Assembly: GCA_028023455.1 (NCBI GenBank)
Contig: JAQFVV010006216.1
Span: forward strand, 2,394,445 to 2,458,444
DNA from: Epiperipatus broadwayi
Taxonomy: Eukaryota; Onychophora; Udeonychophora; Euonychophora; Peripatidae
Direction of reading: 5' to 3'
DNA: 64,000 nt
Position numbers and translations under genes: made by a program. The notes under the pieces were generated by a model. The model saw nothing but the letters and a program-made list of their open reading frames with translations, ran no database searches and was not told where the DNA came from. The stretch's first letter is position 1, and each line of letters opens with the position of its first letter. This document shows, piece by piece, positions 37,130-50,506 of this stretch.

Positions 37130-38150
37130 ATCATTGAATTTTTTTTCATCCAGACTATTTTATTCAGCTATAAATTAATTCAAACTTATTTTGTATTTTT
37201 TATACTTCCTCTAAGTATTATCTTCTGGCAATCATTTATTTCTCTATTTATTTTCTAACTCAATTTATTATTAACCCTTCTGTACATATTTCTAACTTCT
37301 GAAAAATTCATATTTCTCTATGCTCTTTTCTCTATCTGAGGCTTATTCATTGTTAACTTTTTTTCTAAACTATTGCTTCTATAGGAACGTCTTTGAAATT
37401 TTCTTTCAATTTAAAATTTATTAATAATTTTTTATGTTTATTTTCTTAATCAAAAACTCTTATTTATTTACTTCTATAGTTTCCTTGTAATTTATTAAGA
37501 GTCCATTTCTTTTCTGACTCAATTCTTCTTACTCTTTTAAAAGATAATCTCAATTATTAACAATTTGTGATCTAAATCTATTATATCAGTTCCAGAGAAT
37601 GTATTCTTAATACTGTTTCTAAATCTATGTAGAATCAAACCAAAATGTAACTTAAACCTAGTCATACCTCTTGCATTAGTATGTGTAAATCCTTCACTTA
37701 AGATTTTTAAACATACCCTTATTACTTCTAAATCAATCTTTCACTTATCACACTTCCACTCCAACTCAAAATTTCCAACGATTTTACTTTTTTCACCTTG
37801 TAGTAACATATTATTACAATTCTAGTTATCATTAAATTATTATTTCTATATTCTTTTTCATTAAATGTTTTATGTTTTCAGACATGATTTCTATTTCAAA
37901 TACTATCATTACTTGTTAGCATTTATTCCCGAATAATAATTAAATTTCATGGAAATGCTTTTAATCATGCCATCATCTGGTATTATTTATTGGAGTGCTA
38001 TTTATATTATTCTCTTTTGTTCTTCAATCTATAAAATATCTAGACCATTATGCCTATTTTTATCTTCAGAATACTCTTTTCTTCACAGCATGATTCATTT
38101 TGGTCTCACAAAATTCTACAAAATCTAGTCTTTTCATTGATGATACCAAA
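37130..38150 (-). pseudogene. Probable RTE-type endonuclease and linker trace
   Basis: On the minus strand, around 37530-37620, a frame reads FSGTDIIDLDHKLLIIEI, resembling the G-SDH-L close of an APE endonuclease (Asp-His kept at 37567-37578, Ser lost). It is followed by a lysine-rich linker (NFKLKENF, then SDREKSIEKYEFFRS) of the kind between endonuclease and RT. Many stops occur. Direction and order fit the RT part at 33100-33960, so both may be one LINE split by insertions. The evidence is weak for the region 37700-38150. Confidence 0.45.
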
Positions 38151-38637
38151 TTTATAATCTTTTCTGATTTTATCATCATTACATATGCTTAGTCATAATA
38201 TATTTTTAATGCTTTTAATGAAGTTAAAAAATTGGTATGTTTGTTTCCTTATTTATTAAGTTTTGATCTTTTTCAAGTTAGAATGAAATTTTCAAATTGA
38301 GGTTTGATATATTTAAATTTATTAGAATTGCTTGAAATCTGGTATTCATTTAACATATTCATTTTTTCAGGTTACCTAATTTCTTAGATAAGAAACAGAG
38401 GAAAGGAAAATCTAAAAAATATTCAATAATTTCACATACTCCAGTTAAAAATTCTTTTTAGAACTTTTATATGTTTGAAACAATGTTCACAAGAGGGTGC
38501 TATAAAGATTTTTTTTCTTTCAGGTAATTAACATTTTTAAAAGATTTTAAAATCAATATTTAACAGACTTAAATTCAATATAACTTGCTGAAATTTTGTA
38601 AACTTGTTTAAAATGTCTATGAAAGTGATAGGACACA

Positions 38638-39218
38638 TTAACTTTTTAAATAGGCAAATTAGTTTATTAGATAGAAAGAGTGGGGGAATTTTTTTAAATA
38701 ATACTCATTATTGATTTTATTTGTTATGATTTAAGCAATAAAAGGTATTTATAATATGAAAATATAATATCGAAAAGTTGCTTCCCGGTTTATTATACAA
38801 ATAAAATTCTGTACACATAAAATTCTGTACACATATTAAATATGATATATGCATAAACAGTATACATATTAATTTAATGCAGAAATATCTAGTGATATAT
38901 ATAAATTATATGTGTAAAATTGATTTAAAGTAAAATTATACGAATTAAGTGCAATTAATTTTTTAAATACATAAATTAGTTTCTCAGATAGGAAGAGTAA
39001 GAATTTTTTAAATAATGCTCACTATTGATTTGATTTATAATGATTAAAGTAATAATATATTTGTGTAATATAAAAAATATATTACACAAAAGTTACAATA
39101 TAATTATGTACACATACTAAATGTGATATATATAAAGAATATACATATTAACTTACTACAAAAATATTTGGTGATAAAAATAAACTATATGTGTGAAATT
39201 GATTTAAGTAAAATTATA
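38638..39218. repeat. ~300-bp tandem repeat, copies 1 and 2
   Basis: Copy 1 (38638-38945) and copy 2 (38946-39218) share, in order, TTTTTAAAT..CAAATTAGTTT, GATAG.AAGAGT, AATAATnCTCAnTATTGATTT, TGTACACATA, AATnTGATATAT and GAAATTGATTTAA-type blocks. A third partial copy follows at 40490-40620, after the inserted TIR element. A 17-bp duplication (AAAATTCTGTACACATA twice) lies inside copy 1. Confidence 0.75.
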
Positions 39219-40390
39219 TACACCTGGGCCTCATTTTACGTGATAGATAGGTTCCGCAGAAAACCCGCCTTAAAAAAATTGCATAAAAATAGACTTAACT
39301 TACCTTGAAAAATGGGGAATATGCTCTGTAATTTTCAGAAATTGCAGAAAAGCAAAGCAACAAGAAAAATTTACTTTAAATTTGCATAAAAAATAAGAAA
39401 ATAAAGTATGACTAATAAAAAATTTCAAATATTTGAAAAAAATTGATATAAGACAAACTTTTTTTGCTTTTTTTAATAACTACAGTATTTAATTTTACAT
39501 TTTTCATACAAATTTTAATCATAATCATTATTTGACAATTGCATTTCATTTGTGAACGGGTAAAAAATCAGATTTGTCACAAGAAAAAGTATAACTAGCA
39601 CCATTGTCAATCTTGTGCAGTGTTAATAGTTTTCTGTCGACAATGTAATCGGTCATAAAACTTTGAAATGATGATTTTACTAATTGTTTATAAAGCTTGC
39701 GATATCCAGACATACAATTATTTAGCTCTTGTTGGAATTTAAGAGGTTGTTCATTGCAGCAAACTCTCTAATTTCAGCATTTTCTGATGCTTTTTCTTTG
39801 TCTCACACATCAACATAAAATCTATGATTAAATAATTTTTACTTATCAGAATATACTAAATTTGTCTTCATTTGATAGATATTTTTGTTTACTACTGAAA
39901 TAAATTTTAAATGCTCACATTTTGTTTCTATATTAAAAAAATCACATCGCAATCAAAATAAAAAGATTTATACATTATCATTTCTAGAAAGATTATTTTC
40001 AGTTTACAAAATCAACAAAATCTTTGTTATGTCTGATTATTTTAAAAATCTAAAAGAGTATTTATTTCTGTTATATCTAACAAAATATGTTTTAAAAGTT
40101 TAAAATTTTTGAATATTTATTACATTTTAGTATTTGTAAGTATAAATCTATTATTAGTACTTACTCATAAGTAAGATTCTAAATAGCTTCAGGTCATATT
40201 CATGTTAGCTGTTAATATAACATTATATTTTTGAGAAAAAAAGTTTTTCAAGTCAAAATAAATTATTAATAATTTAAATTTCTTGATATCTCATAAATAT
40301 AGTAAAACATGAACTTTTTTATAAGAAACATGAATCACATAACTTAAACATCACATTTAAAAAATCCATATAAAATGAGACCCAGGTGTA
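39219..40390. mobile_element. TIR element, 1.17 kb, inserted in the tandem repeat
   Basis: TACACCTGGGCCTCATTTTA (39219-39238) is inverted at 40371-40390 with one mismatch, giving 20-bp terminal inverted repeats. Outside are TATA on both sides, so a TA target duplication is likely. The interior holds only short frames (up to 72 codons) without a recognised transposase. It separates copy 2 and copy 3 of the flanking repeat, so it came later. Superfamily undetermined; a non-autonomous cut-and-paste element is most likely. Confidence 0.75.
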
Positions 40391-40489
40391 TATTAAAGTG
40401 ACGTTCATTTACAATATAGTTTTGGTAAACATGTTTTCAATAAAAAATATAAAAAAATTCCAATTAAAGTAAAAATGTTAAACACTTTT

Positions 40490-40620
40490 CAGTTTTAAAA
40501 AACATTTCACCTTTTTAATCACATACATACGCATATATTATTATGCACATATACTAAATAGAATATATACATAAGGGTTTACACTGTAACTTATAGCAGA
40601 AATATCTATATATATATGTG
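40490..40620. repeat. ~300-bp tandem repeat, partial copy 3
   Basis: ATGCACATATACTAAATAGAATATATACATAAG-type order and AGCAGAAATATCTA match the ends of copies 1 and 2. Confidence 0.55.
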
Positions 40621-40625
40621 CGTGT

Positions 40626-40920
40626 GTCATATTATTATTACTATTTGCGAAATATTCCGTGTAGTGAAAAAGCTAAATGCTGATGTTTCAGTACAATATC
40701 AAGTACCTTCCTCAGAGCATCCTCTTTCTCAAATCTGCTGATGTTTCAGTACAATATCAAGTACCTTCCTCAGAGCATCCTCTTTCTCAAATCATAAGAA
40801 TCATTCTTATGATTTGGGAAACAGGACACTCTGAGGAAGGTACTTGATATTGTACTGAAACATCAGCATTTAGCTTTTTCACTACATGGAATATCTCACA
40901 AATAGTAATAATAATATGAC
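40626..40920. mobile_element. Fold-back repeat with hammerhead-like cores
   Basis: The arms begin GTCATATTATTATTACTATT and are inverted at the right end (to 40920); pairing runs about 110 bp with few mismatches. The left arm contains an exact 58-bp tandem duplication (40678-40735 and 40736-40793). The centre ATAAGAATCATTCTTAT is itself palindromic. Each of the three arm copies carries CTGAGGA - GGTAC...GTACT hairpin - GAAAC (plus strand 40831-40861; minus strand 40685-40715 and 40743-40773). That is the core order of hammerhead ribozymes carried by Penelope-like elements. Cleavage and stem III are not demonstrated. Confidence 0.7.
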
Positions 40921-40941
40921 ATCTTTTATTCGTGAAAACAT

Positions 40942-40964
40942 TATATATATATATATATATATAT
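40942..40964. repeat. (TA)n microsatellite
   Basis: Pure TA run directly before an LTR-like start. Confidence 0.95.
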
Positions 40965-41760
40965 TGTGACCTTCCAGGTTGGCACCAGGAAGAAATGTGG
41001 GAAGTTCACATTTGTGTTAACAATGGCTTAAGATAGTTATCTTAGAAAAACGAATTGTGATATAATTCAATATTTAAAATTGAGTTTTAGGAAAATTAAA
41101 CTTAAATTGTGGTGAGATTTGCTATTTTAAATTAGATTTAAAATAATTCAGTTTTAGTTGGATGTACCAATTGATAGAATTTAAAGTTATATATTTAATA
41201 GTGAAGAGGAAGACAGAAAAACATCAGGGAATGTTGGTATAAGAGTAGAATTAATAGGAAGGTTATAGCAGATGTTGTTCATTGGTGTTCTAGATTATTG
41301 CCTACTCCAATCTAAGATGTAGCTTGTGTATGTGGATGTATGTTCATTTACATCATTTCTTACTTTGTCCATTTTTTTTATACATTTACTTATAATATCT
41401 AGATTGTAATAGTAAAATTTATATGCTAAACAAAACAGATATATAGTACTCATATATAATTGATTAAAATGATTTTCTTACTTATATTTCTTTTTTTTAT
41501 TTACTGGTTATGTATTGTTTCAAATAAAACATTTGGAATTGTAAAAATTATCTGTGTATTTGTAAATTAATATTTAATATTTGATATTTTTATTGTATTT
41601 TGATACTCTATTGTTGTCAGTGTATAAAGCAAGCTAGTTTTGGAGTGCAAGTGATCAATAATAATAAAAAAAGAGGGCGTGACTGTGGGTTGACAAGAAA
41701 AGTTTGTAGTGACTACTTGAAAGGGAAAACAAGAAGAATATAAAAAAATAAAACTCTGTA
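40965..41760 (+). mobile_element. LTR-like unit, left end only (runs into gap)
   Basis: TGTGACC starts right after (TA)n, exactly as unit 3 does. A subterminal CTTCC...GGAAG hairpin follows. No GGTCACA end is visible before the N run at 41761, and sequence beyond the gap starts inside (AT)n, so the right end is probably in the gap. Apparent long frames across the gap are an artefact of N. Confidence 0.45.
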
Positions 41761-42260
41761 NNNNNNNNNNNNNNNNNNNNNNNNNNNNNNNNNNNNNNNN
41801 NNNNNNNNNNNNNNNNNNNNNNNNNNNNNNNNNNNNNNNNNNNNNNNNNNNNNNNNNNNNNNNNNNNNNNNNNNNNNNNNNNNNNNNNNNNNNNNNNNNN
41901 NNNNNNNNNNNNNNNNNNNNNNNNNNNNNNNNNNNNNNNNNNNNNNNNNNNNNNNNNNNNNNNNNNNNNNNNNNNNNNNNNNNNNNNNNNNNNNNNNNNN
42001 NNNNNNNNNNNNNNNNNNNNNNNNNNNNNNNNNNNNNNNNNNNNNNNNNNNNNNNNNNNNNNNNNNNNNNNNNNNNNNNNNNNNNNNNNNNNNNNNNNNN
42101 NNNNNNNNNNNNNNNNNNNNNNNNNNNNNNNNNNNNNNNNNNNNNNNNNNNNNNNNNNNNNNNNNNNNNNNNNNNNNNNNNNNNNNNNNNNNNNNNNNNN
42201 NNNNNNNNNNNNNNNNNNNNNNNNNNNNNNNNNNNNNNNNNNNNNNNNNNNNNNNNNNNN
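41761..42260. other. Assembly gap (500 N)
   Basis: A run of exactly 500 N, a typical placeholder, ending in an (AT)n microsatellite. The true gap size is unknown. Confidence 1.

Positions 42261-42315
<55 letters not shown>
42261..42315. repeat. (AT)n microsatellite at the gap edge
   Basis: About 55 bp of pure AT, probably the reason for the assembly break. Confidence 0.95.
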
Positions 42316-42318
<3 letters not shown>

Positions 42319-42716
42319 GATCCTTCATATAAATATATTATACCTGTGTTTACTTTCAAAAAATCTATTAAATATTCACAAATAAGAAAATAAAATGAAT
42401 ATATTATAATATGCCTGTGTGTTCTACAAACAAATTTAATTTATTATTAAAAAAAAAATAAAACAATAATGCTGTTATAATGATCAGTGACAATTAAATT
42501 CACATAATAAAAATAGATAAATATACACATGATTGACTAAATATAAATAGCACTGATATACAGACAGTATCAAAAGCAATCCATTCAATGAATATTTAAA
42601 AAAGAAAAATGACTGAAATGTGTCATAAATATGAAAAAAACTTACTCATGGAAGTAAAAATAAATATAATGGTCTAAATACAATAACTATTATTAATATA
42701 ACATATATATATATAT

Positions 42717-45700
42717 TGTGCCCTTTTGTATGGGTCTCCATAAATTGTTGTATCCATCTAATTAAAAAATTTTAAATTTAAGATATATTTAGCTATATGA
42801 TTTTAATTTTGTTTATAACAATCTTTTAAAAAATGTAATTAAAGTAATTCATGAGTGTTTGATATGTAAAAATTGTGCTGATGTTTGAGAGAGACATTTC
42901 AATGGGAATGATAATAGTATATGGTTGGGAAAACTGGCCATAAGCAATACTGCATTAATAAATTTAATAAATAAATGTTTAAAGTTAAAGTTTTTAAAAG
43001 ACAAGTTAAAATTAAATGCATATATTTATTGTTGATAAAAATTAGTATTTAATAAATGAATATAAATATTTTAATTATTAGTGTTCCATGATAGAAGATT
43101 AATATTTGATTTTAATAATATCGAATTATTATTTTAAAATTGTTGGAAGATATTATTTATTTTAAAAAATGTTTATTTTAAAAAAATGTATTGTTAGTTT
43201 ATTTTTAGATTATTACAAGCGTCTGTAGCTTTGTTGTAAAAAAACAGATGTTAATTAAAATACGTACACACATGCTTGGAAGTTTTTTTTAGTAAAGTTG
43301 CAAAGCTATTTTAAAAATTCTGTTATAAAATTTATAAATATTATTTTGGCTATCATGAGATAAAAATAAAAATAATTAATGTGAAATATTAAATCTGATT
43401 TTTTAAAATACTGTTTAAAAACATAACGAATAAAAATAGACTTAATTTATTTATAAAAATAATCTTATAAAAGTTAAACGTGAAATTAAGTAAGAAGGAA
43501 TATTTTAAAAAATGTTTAATGGATTTAAATAAATGATGAATATTAATTTAAGAATTTAATAATGTGATAAATAATAAATATTAAATAAGTCATTATTTAT
43601 TTTTAATTCTGTCTTGTTGGTGAAATATGTAAATAAGCTAGCAAGTCAATTGTTTAATTCACCAATCAAGTGGGAGTTTTCTTCCGGTATAAAACCAAGG
43701 TTCAATTGTTAGGAGGTGACTTGTGATTGAAATTCTTAAAGTAAAGAGTGCTATTAGAAATAGCTAAGTGATTATAGATGCTCTTAAAATCGTTTTAAAA
43801 TTATAAGAGAGTAGTTTTTTAAAATAATTTATAAAAGTTACCGATGATTATGCAGTGTTGATTTATTGTAGTTCCCTATTGATCGTTTCCTTATTGAAGC
43901 TCAATTTACTATCAAATAATCATGAGGACATCATATAAGCATAAAATGTGTTGGAGACTTTATACTGAAAATTTAACAAACGGTGGATTGACTAGCAGAG
44001 TTATTAGATGCCTAACAGTAATACATTGGACTTTGTATAAATTTAAAAGCTAATGATAGTTAATTTTTTTAAAATAGAAGTTTGAAAAAATGAGAAATAC
44101 TTCTTTATGAAGCAAGTATTTGTAAATTTTAAATTTAAATATATATCTTGGTAAAGATATAATATGTAACAGTAAGTGTATAAATATTTGCCTTGTTAAG
44201 TCTTTATGGTTTAAAAGACTAAATTCTGACAATTTTAAAAGGCAAATAAATTGGAGATTTAATAAGTAAAGAAACACTTATAAGTAAAAATTATTGTATT
44301 ATTAAAGTCTAAACGCTGGTCGTATAGAAGACTTTAAAAGTAATCTTACCTAAATATCTGTTATGGAATGCGCAAATCAAATCTACATGGATATCCAAAT
44401 CAATTAAAAATAATTAAATCAGAACTTTGTAAATTATAGACTAATTCTAAAAATAATAACTTTTAAATAATATTTTTTTCTTTAAAAGAAATGAACCTGG
44501 ATCCATAAACTATTTTAATTTTATTTTGTTTATAATGGAACTGACTTTGACTTTTCTTTATTTTTAAAAAAAAGAACGTTTTCATTTTTGTCATAAAAAC
44601 TTTTAAAGAACACGTGATGTACCGGAAAAGGAAGTAATGTTTAGTGAAAATTTGTGCCTAGGAAAAAGAACAATAACAACTGGATGAAAACACCGTTGGA
44701 TGTTATGTAATATTTTTATTTATTAACTAACATAAATATTTCAGTAATTATTAATTTATTAAAGATAGGAAAGGTACATTTACATTTTTTTTTTAATAAT
44801 AACTAAATACTAATGTAACTTTTGTTGCATAAAGTTTATTTTTATAATTATACAACACGTAATATTTTAAAGAATAATTGTTGAGTGTAAATGTGAAATT
44901 ATTTTGTAAAACTGGAATCCTGGAGGACATCATATGACGGACTGTACATTGAAGTATCATTTATGGTAAAAATTGTGTAATAATAATAATAATTTGATGT
45001 ATTTACTATGTTTTCTTTAGATCAACCAAATGTTATATGATTATTGAATGAATGTATTAATATTTAAATAATATACACGCACAAGACTAATAATAGCAGT
45101 TTTATTTTAATATGCATATTTTAAATTGATGATATAAATTTAGTACAACGTAATATGATACCCTAGAAATAATTATATGATTCTTTCGTGAATGAATTTC
45201 AATGTTTCTGTTCCAATATTAGAAATCAGATTTATTATACTAGTGTAAGTTATTTATTTTTTTCTTTTAAAGTTAGTAAGAAGTATATAAGGTCTATATT
45301 TTATTTTATTTTTATTAGATGAGTTACGTTAATTGTACATAGAAATTTATATTTTTGATTGAAGGCTTATTGTAAATAGATGATGATGTATAGGAGAGTT
45401 TGGATCGTTATTATTTTTGTTTTAAATTTGGTCATTTATTTTACTGAAATTAAATAGGGTTAAAATGAATTTTGTAGGTAGTAGTTTTATAAAGGAATAG
45501 GAATAATAAGTAAAGAAAAGTAATGTTTTAAAATGGCAAAGAATCATAGAATTTTGTTTAACATTATACTTTATAAAAATTGAAATTATTAAATAATTCT
45601 AAAATATTATTTTTTTAAAAAAGTACATATACGTATTGCATATTTTAATAAGACATGTAGTATGACATTATATCGAAATGAAATAAACAGTAATAGTCAA

Positions 45701-47038
45701 TAATTGTTATTATACTACAAAGTTATATCAGTTGATACATTAATTAATATTTGAGTCATACTGATAATAAATGTAATATAGCCTTATACATTATAATATA
45801 AATAACAGTAGGACTTAAGTGAAATAGCATTTAAATTATTAAAGTTGGTTTACTTACATACATGCTACATAAATGATATCTTACATAAAATCTTTTCTTA
45901 TATTAATTGATAATAAGTAATGTTTATGTAAATTAAAGTCATAAACTTAATTGAATTTTATTAATAAAACATTCTCTGAAATGTATAAATTATCTACTTA
46001 TAGTTATGGAAATAATAACAGTGTAAAAATCTTGTATTATTATTTTTCTTATTTTTATTTTCTTTAGTTCCATTTAAATGTAAATAGTGTAAATAAATTA
46101 TTTGTTAAAGTTAATGTAAATAAATTTGTTAATTTGTTTAAAAGATGTGTTGAATTCATTATTTTACACCACAGCATTTGACAACAGATAATTTGAATAA
46201 ACATAATATTTGCACAATATGAATATATTATTTATTATTTGAGAAAGAAACATAATATTTTTTTTATTTAATTTATAGAAATTAATTGATATTAACATAT
46301 GATATTACAATGGTCATAAAATAATTATAATGCACAATATAAGAGTATAATATTATTTATTGCCACAAATTGTTAAATTATGAGATTTTGGTCTATTTTA
46401 AAATTAAGATACTATATGGAAATAAAAGACATGCGTATGATTTATTTATTTTCTTAATGATTAAAAGTATAACCCAATAGATAAGATTAAGATATACCCT
46501 AAAGATTATTATTGTTAGTGATTATTATTAGAATAAGTTAGGTGTATTTAAGTTTGATATTAAATCCCTTATCATTCCTATCTACATGAATTATTATTAC
46601 TTTAAGATAATTAGAAGAACCTGAGATCATTTTTAATTATATTTCTTTAACAATATATTGAGATTTATTTATCTATTATTATTAAAGATACTTTCATTTA
46701 TAAAAGTCATAAGAGTGCTGTAGAATTAGTGATGAGATAATAAAGAGGTAATAGTATTCTTATGCCATTGAGATAGTGTCTTAGAGAGACATTGACTCAA
46801 TGTAAATCTGATTACCAATTGTAACTTCACTTCACAGTCTCATGATTTTAATTCAATATTTATTTAATTAGTATATAATATTGAACTATATTAATTTTTT
46901 GATAAGTTTGTAATAAATCTAATAAGTTATAATATTATAAAAATATATTAAAGATAGTTGTACATATTTTAGCCGAGCATAATAATTTGATTGAGCTAGT
47001 CATATTTTAAATTATATCATATATCGAGAAGTGAGGGT

Positions 47039-47041
<3 letters not shown>
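42717..47041 (+). mobile_element. LTR-like unit 4, 4.33 kb
   Basis: Begins TGTGCCC after (TA)n and ends GGGTACA before (AT)n, a 7-bp inverted terminus with one mismatch. ATAT flanks both sides. TATAAAA is at 43688-43694, 971 bp in, in a GC-richer promoter-like context (CTTCCGGTATAAAACC). Length is close to units 2 and 3. No frame above 75 codons and no pol motif. A solo LTR is the simplest reading. Confidence 0.55.
43688..43694 (+). promoter_or_regulatory. TATA box of LTR-like unit 4
   Basis: TATAAAA preceded by CTTCCGG, an Ets-like motif, within the unit. Confidence 0.4.

Positions 47042-47088
<47 letters not shown>
47042..47088. repeat. (TA)n microsatellite
   Basis: About 47 bp of TA at the right boundary of LTR-like unit 4. 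Confidence 0.95.
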
Positions 47089-47093
<5 letters not shown>

Positions 47094-48510
47094 TAGAGAA
47101 TACTCATGCTAATTCATCATTAAAATAGGCTGTACTTAATAATACATAAAGAAATCATGCATGTCCTCATTAAAGTAGTTAATAAAAATCAAGGTGAAAA
47201 AATAAGCTACACCATAAACTAAATACTTCCAATCCCTTGGCATTTAAAACTTTTCAATATATGCTACATCAGTCAATCTTCACATATAAAACAAACAATT
47301 ACTAGTAATTAAACATCATTTTGCATCTCAACTTTATAAATAATTATTGAACACATATATATGTTCTTACATGTTTGTTTATAGAACTCAAATTTTATAT
47401 AAATATAGTTTGCACCATAGAATAATATTAAAATATTTAACGTTTAATAAGATAAAAGTAAATCAATCATATTACATTTTGAATTTAAGACATAAAATAT
47501 TTTAAAATATTAATTAAAAAAACATATACCTATCAATAATTTATAAATTCAAATATTGTTTAAGAACTGACAATAATTATATCAAAAATAATAAATAATT
47601 ATGTAGAAATGTTTATATCAGAAACAATTTAATTTTTTTTAAAAAATTCAGTAAAAAATAAAAATTCATAAATTAATTTTATGTCCTTTTATTATTTATC
47701 CAATCCATGTCTTGTCTTCCTTTGGTGATTTATTAAAAGGTCCCTGCAAAGGCAATAACAATAGTAGATTACATTTATGACATTCCATTTTCAGACCTGT
47801 AAAAACTGGAAGTGAAAAATAATAATAATAATTTACAGCAGCAAATGATGGTTTGGGAAGTATTTCTATTGACATTTAATTAAAAGATCAAATATGTTAA
47901 AGATATCCACTTGAATTTATATCCATTTTTTTTTTTTGGATGAAACAATAAAATCAGCAACTCATTGTGGAAATTTTAAAACACATTCTTTCCACTTTAA
48001 AAAATGTCAGCCTATTTAACAGTAACACTAGAATGCTTATGAATGTCAAGAAAGTTATTTTTGGCAATGCTCCGACAAAACTGTACAAATCAATATTTTA
48101 CGTATAACAAAAATTGATTTTAATGAAACAGAATGTTTTATATAATTATAAATACTAAGTTTTAAATTATAATCTTATAAAATTAACCTTATTTAAATAA
48201 GTGATGCATAATGTATTTAAACAATAATAATAATAAAAATATCTTTAAATATATTCATTGATGTCACATATTTAAATCATATTTCATTTAAATAAAATTT
48301 CCAACAGTTAATTTTATTTATCTCAGTGCATCTTTCATCTTAGCTTAATCCTTTCACAACCATCCATCTATCCAGAAGTCACAATAATCTCTCTCACACA
48401 CCTTATGCATTTTTTGAAATACCCAATGCACTTATTTTCAAATGAATAAGACATATATAGATCTGACTGTAATTTTTAGATGCATATACACTTTTTTATA
48501 TATACTTAAC

Positions 48511-48553
<43 letters not shown>

Positions 48554-50493
48554 TCAAACTTTTATTTCATCACAATATCCTGAAACATATGACCAAAGAC
48601 ATGTAAAAAAAACAAAAACAAATAATTTAATATTATTAAATTATTACAATGAATATAATTGGAGCACCTCAATACATTGCAGAAAAAATTGTATTATTTA
48701 TGAAAATAAAATAGTATAATATTATATATTAATAGATAAATAGTATAATGTAATTCTTTTAATATTATATAATGTGAAATATTTGTGATAAGAATGGTTT
48801 GCCATTATGAAATGTAAATTAATGAATGATTACAAAGTTATAATAATGTATAATTTTTTAATAAACCAAAATGAACAGATTATCAAAAAAAATTATTTAA
48901 GTTAAGAAGATTAACACTTTGACAAAAGAGGATTTAAAGTAGATAGACAATATATATATATATCATTCAAAAATTTGTCAAGCTTTCAATAATAATTGTT
49001 AAAAACTATTTAATAAATTAAAATTCTTGATGGTAATCTGTTTTCTAAATTTTTTAAAAATATTAATTATTTCTATGGTTTTCACTTTACAGAAATAGAT
49101 CTGATATGAAATTGTATCTGATTAATTTCATAAATTACACATACTAAACTGATTTAAAACAGAAAAGCTTACTAATTAATTAATAAGTGTGATAAAAAAG
49201 AATATTTTTTATAGCATGCTTAAGACTTTAGTTTACATTTACTGGTAATTATTCTGTTTGGGGGGGGGGGGAAGAGCGCTATCTTATTACAATTAATGAA
49301 TGTCTTTTCATCATTATTTTCTACAAATAAAATGTGTAAAAAAATAATGAATACATATCTATATATATATTAATAAGTACATGAATAATTTGTGTGTTTC
49401 CTGTACCATCCATGTTGTGGCAGCAGCTATCATAAGGCATAACTAAAAAAAAAAAAAAACATTAAGCTGAAACATATCAATCTATATCTTCAGACTGCCT
49501 GTGTATAATTACAATATTGGCCAGCATCAGTCCAGCATGTCAAAAATTTTAAAATATTTTATTAGTTTAAAAAAATTAAAATTAGCTATGATTCATTGAA
49601 CAAAAAACAATATTTATGAATTCATTAAAGAAAATGTTTAAATACAAATCATGATTGTTTTTTTTATAATCTTTCTAAAAAGTCCAAAAACGTTCAAAGA
49701 AATGGTATGAATAAACTAAGTTAGCCATTAACAGTACAACAAATAAATGATTATTTGCCTAATTCCAATGCTGATTCTGTGTCAGCAATTTTCAACTTTT
49801 ACACAACCAAGATCACAAAATTAACATTAAAAATATTTAAGGAATAAATATATAGTAATAAGTAAAAATTATGTGAGTATATATTTAATTTACTTTGTAT
49901 AAAAAATATAATGTGCATATTTCTTTATATTTGTTTGCTTACAATTTTTGAAGGAAAATTTCATGGACATTACTGAAAAATATTTAGACTAAATATATCA
50001 ATTAATTTAATTAAATGTCTATGAAAAAATATTGATCAACTGTTCTTCAAACATTTCTCATTCAAGTATTCTATAAAAAATAAACAGATTACATTTTAGT
50101 CTGATAGCCTCACGATGAAATATTATCTATATTTTTTTTTTCATTTTTATAAGATTAATGTCATGTATTTGGACATTAAAATTTTTAGTTGCAATGTACA
50201 TGATGAAGAAATACAGTTTATCAACATCTGATTCAAGAGTATTTAGGTACTAATAATAATAATAATCGATTTAGCTTAGATCATATATCCATAAATACAA
50301 ATTTCCTGATTCAAAATATTATACACAAATATTTTTTTATCCATGAAAATATTTAAACAAACTTTCCTTAATAACTGGTAATATATTTTCATTTTATATC
50401 ACAAAAATGAAAAAAAAAAAGTGTAAATAGTTAAAAAAAAAAAAATTTCAAAAGTTTATTTTTAAAAAAAAACTATTACAAAATAATTTTAAA
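47089..50493. other. AT-rich non-coding stretch
   Basis: No gene recognised. Contains (TA)n at 48516-48549, a G12 run at 49260-49271 and several A/T homopolymers. No LTR-like termini flank the internal microsatellites. Confidence 0.55.
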
Positions 50494-50506
50494 AATAAAA
50501 GAACAA

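Noticed and set aside
41567-42359. Two apparently long minus-strand frames of 234-253 codons
   Set aside because: They run through the N gap and a (TA)n repeat (poly Tyr-Ile) and are artefacts.
30357-48549. Microsatellites as CRISPR-like arrays
   Set aside because: They are simple dinucleotide repeats without spacers in a eukaryotic context.
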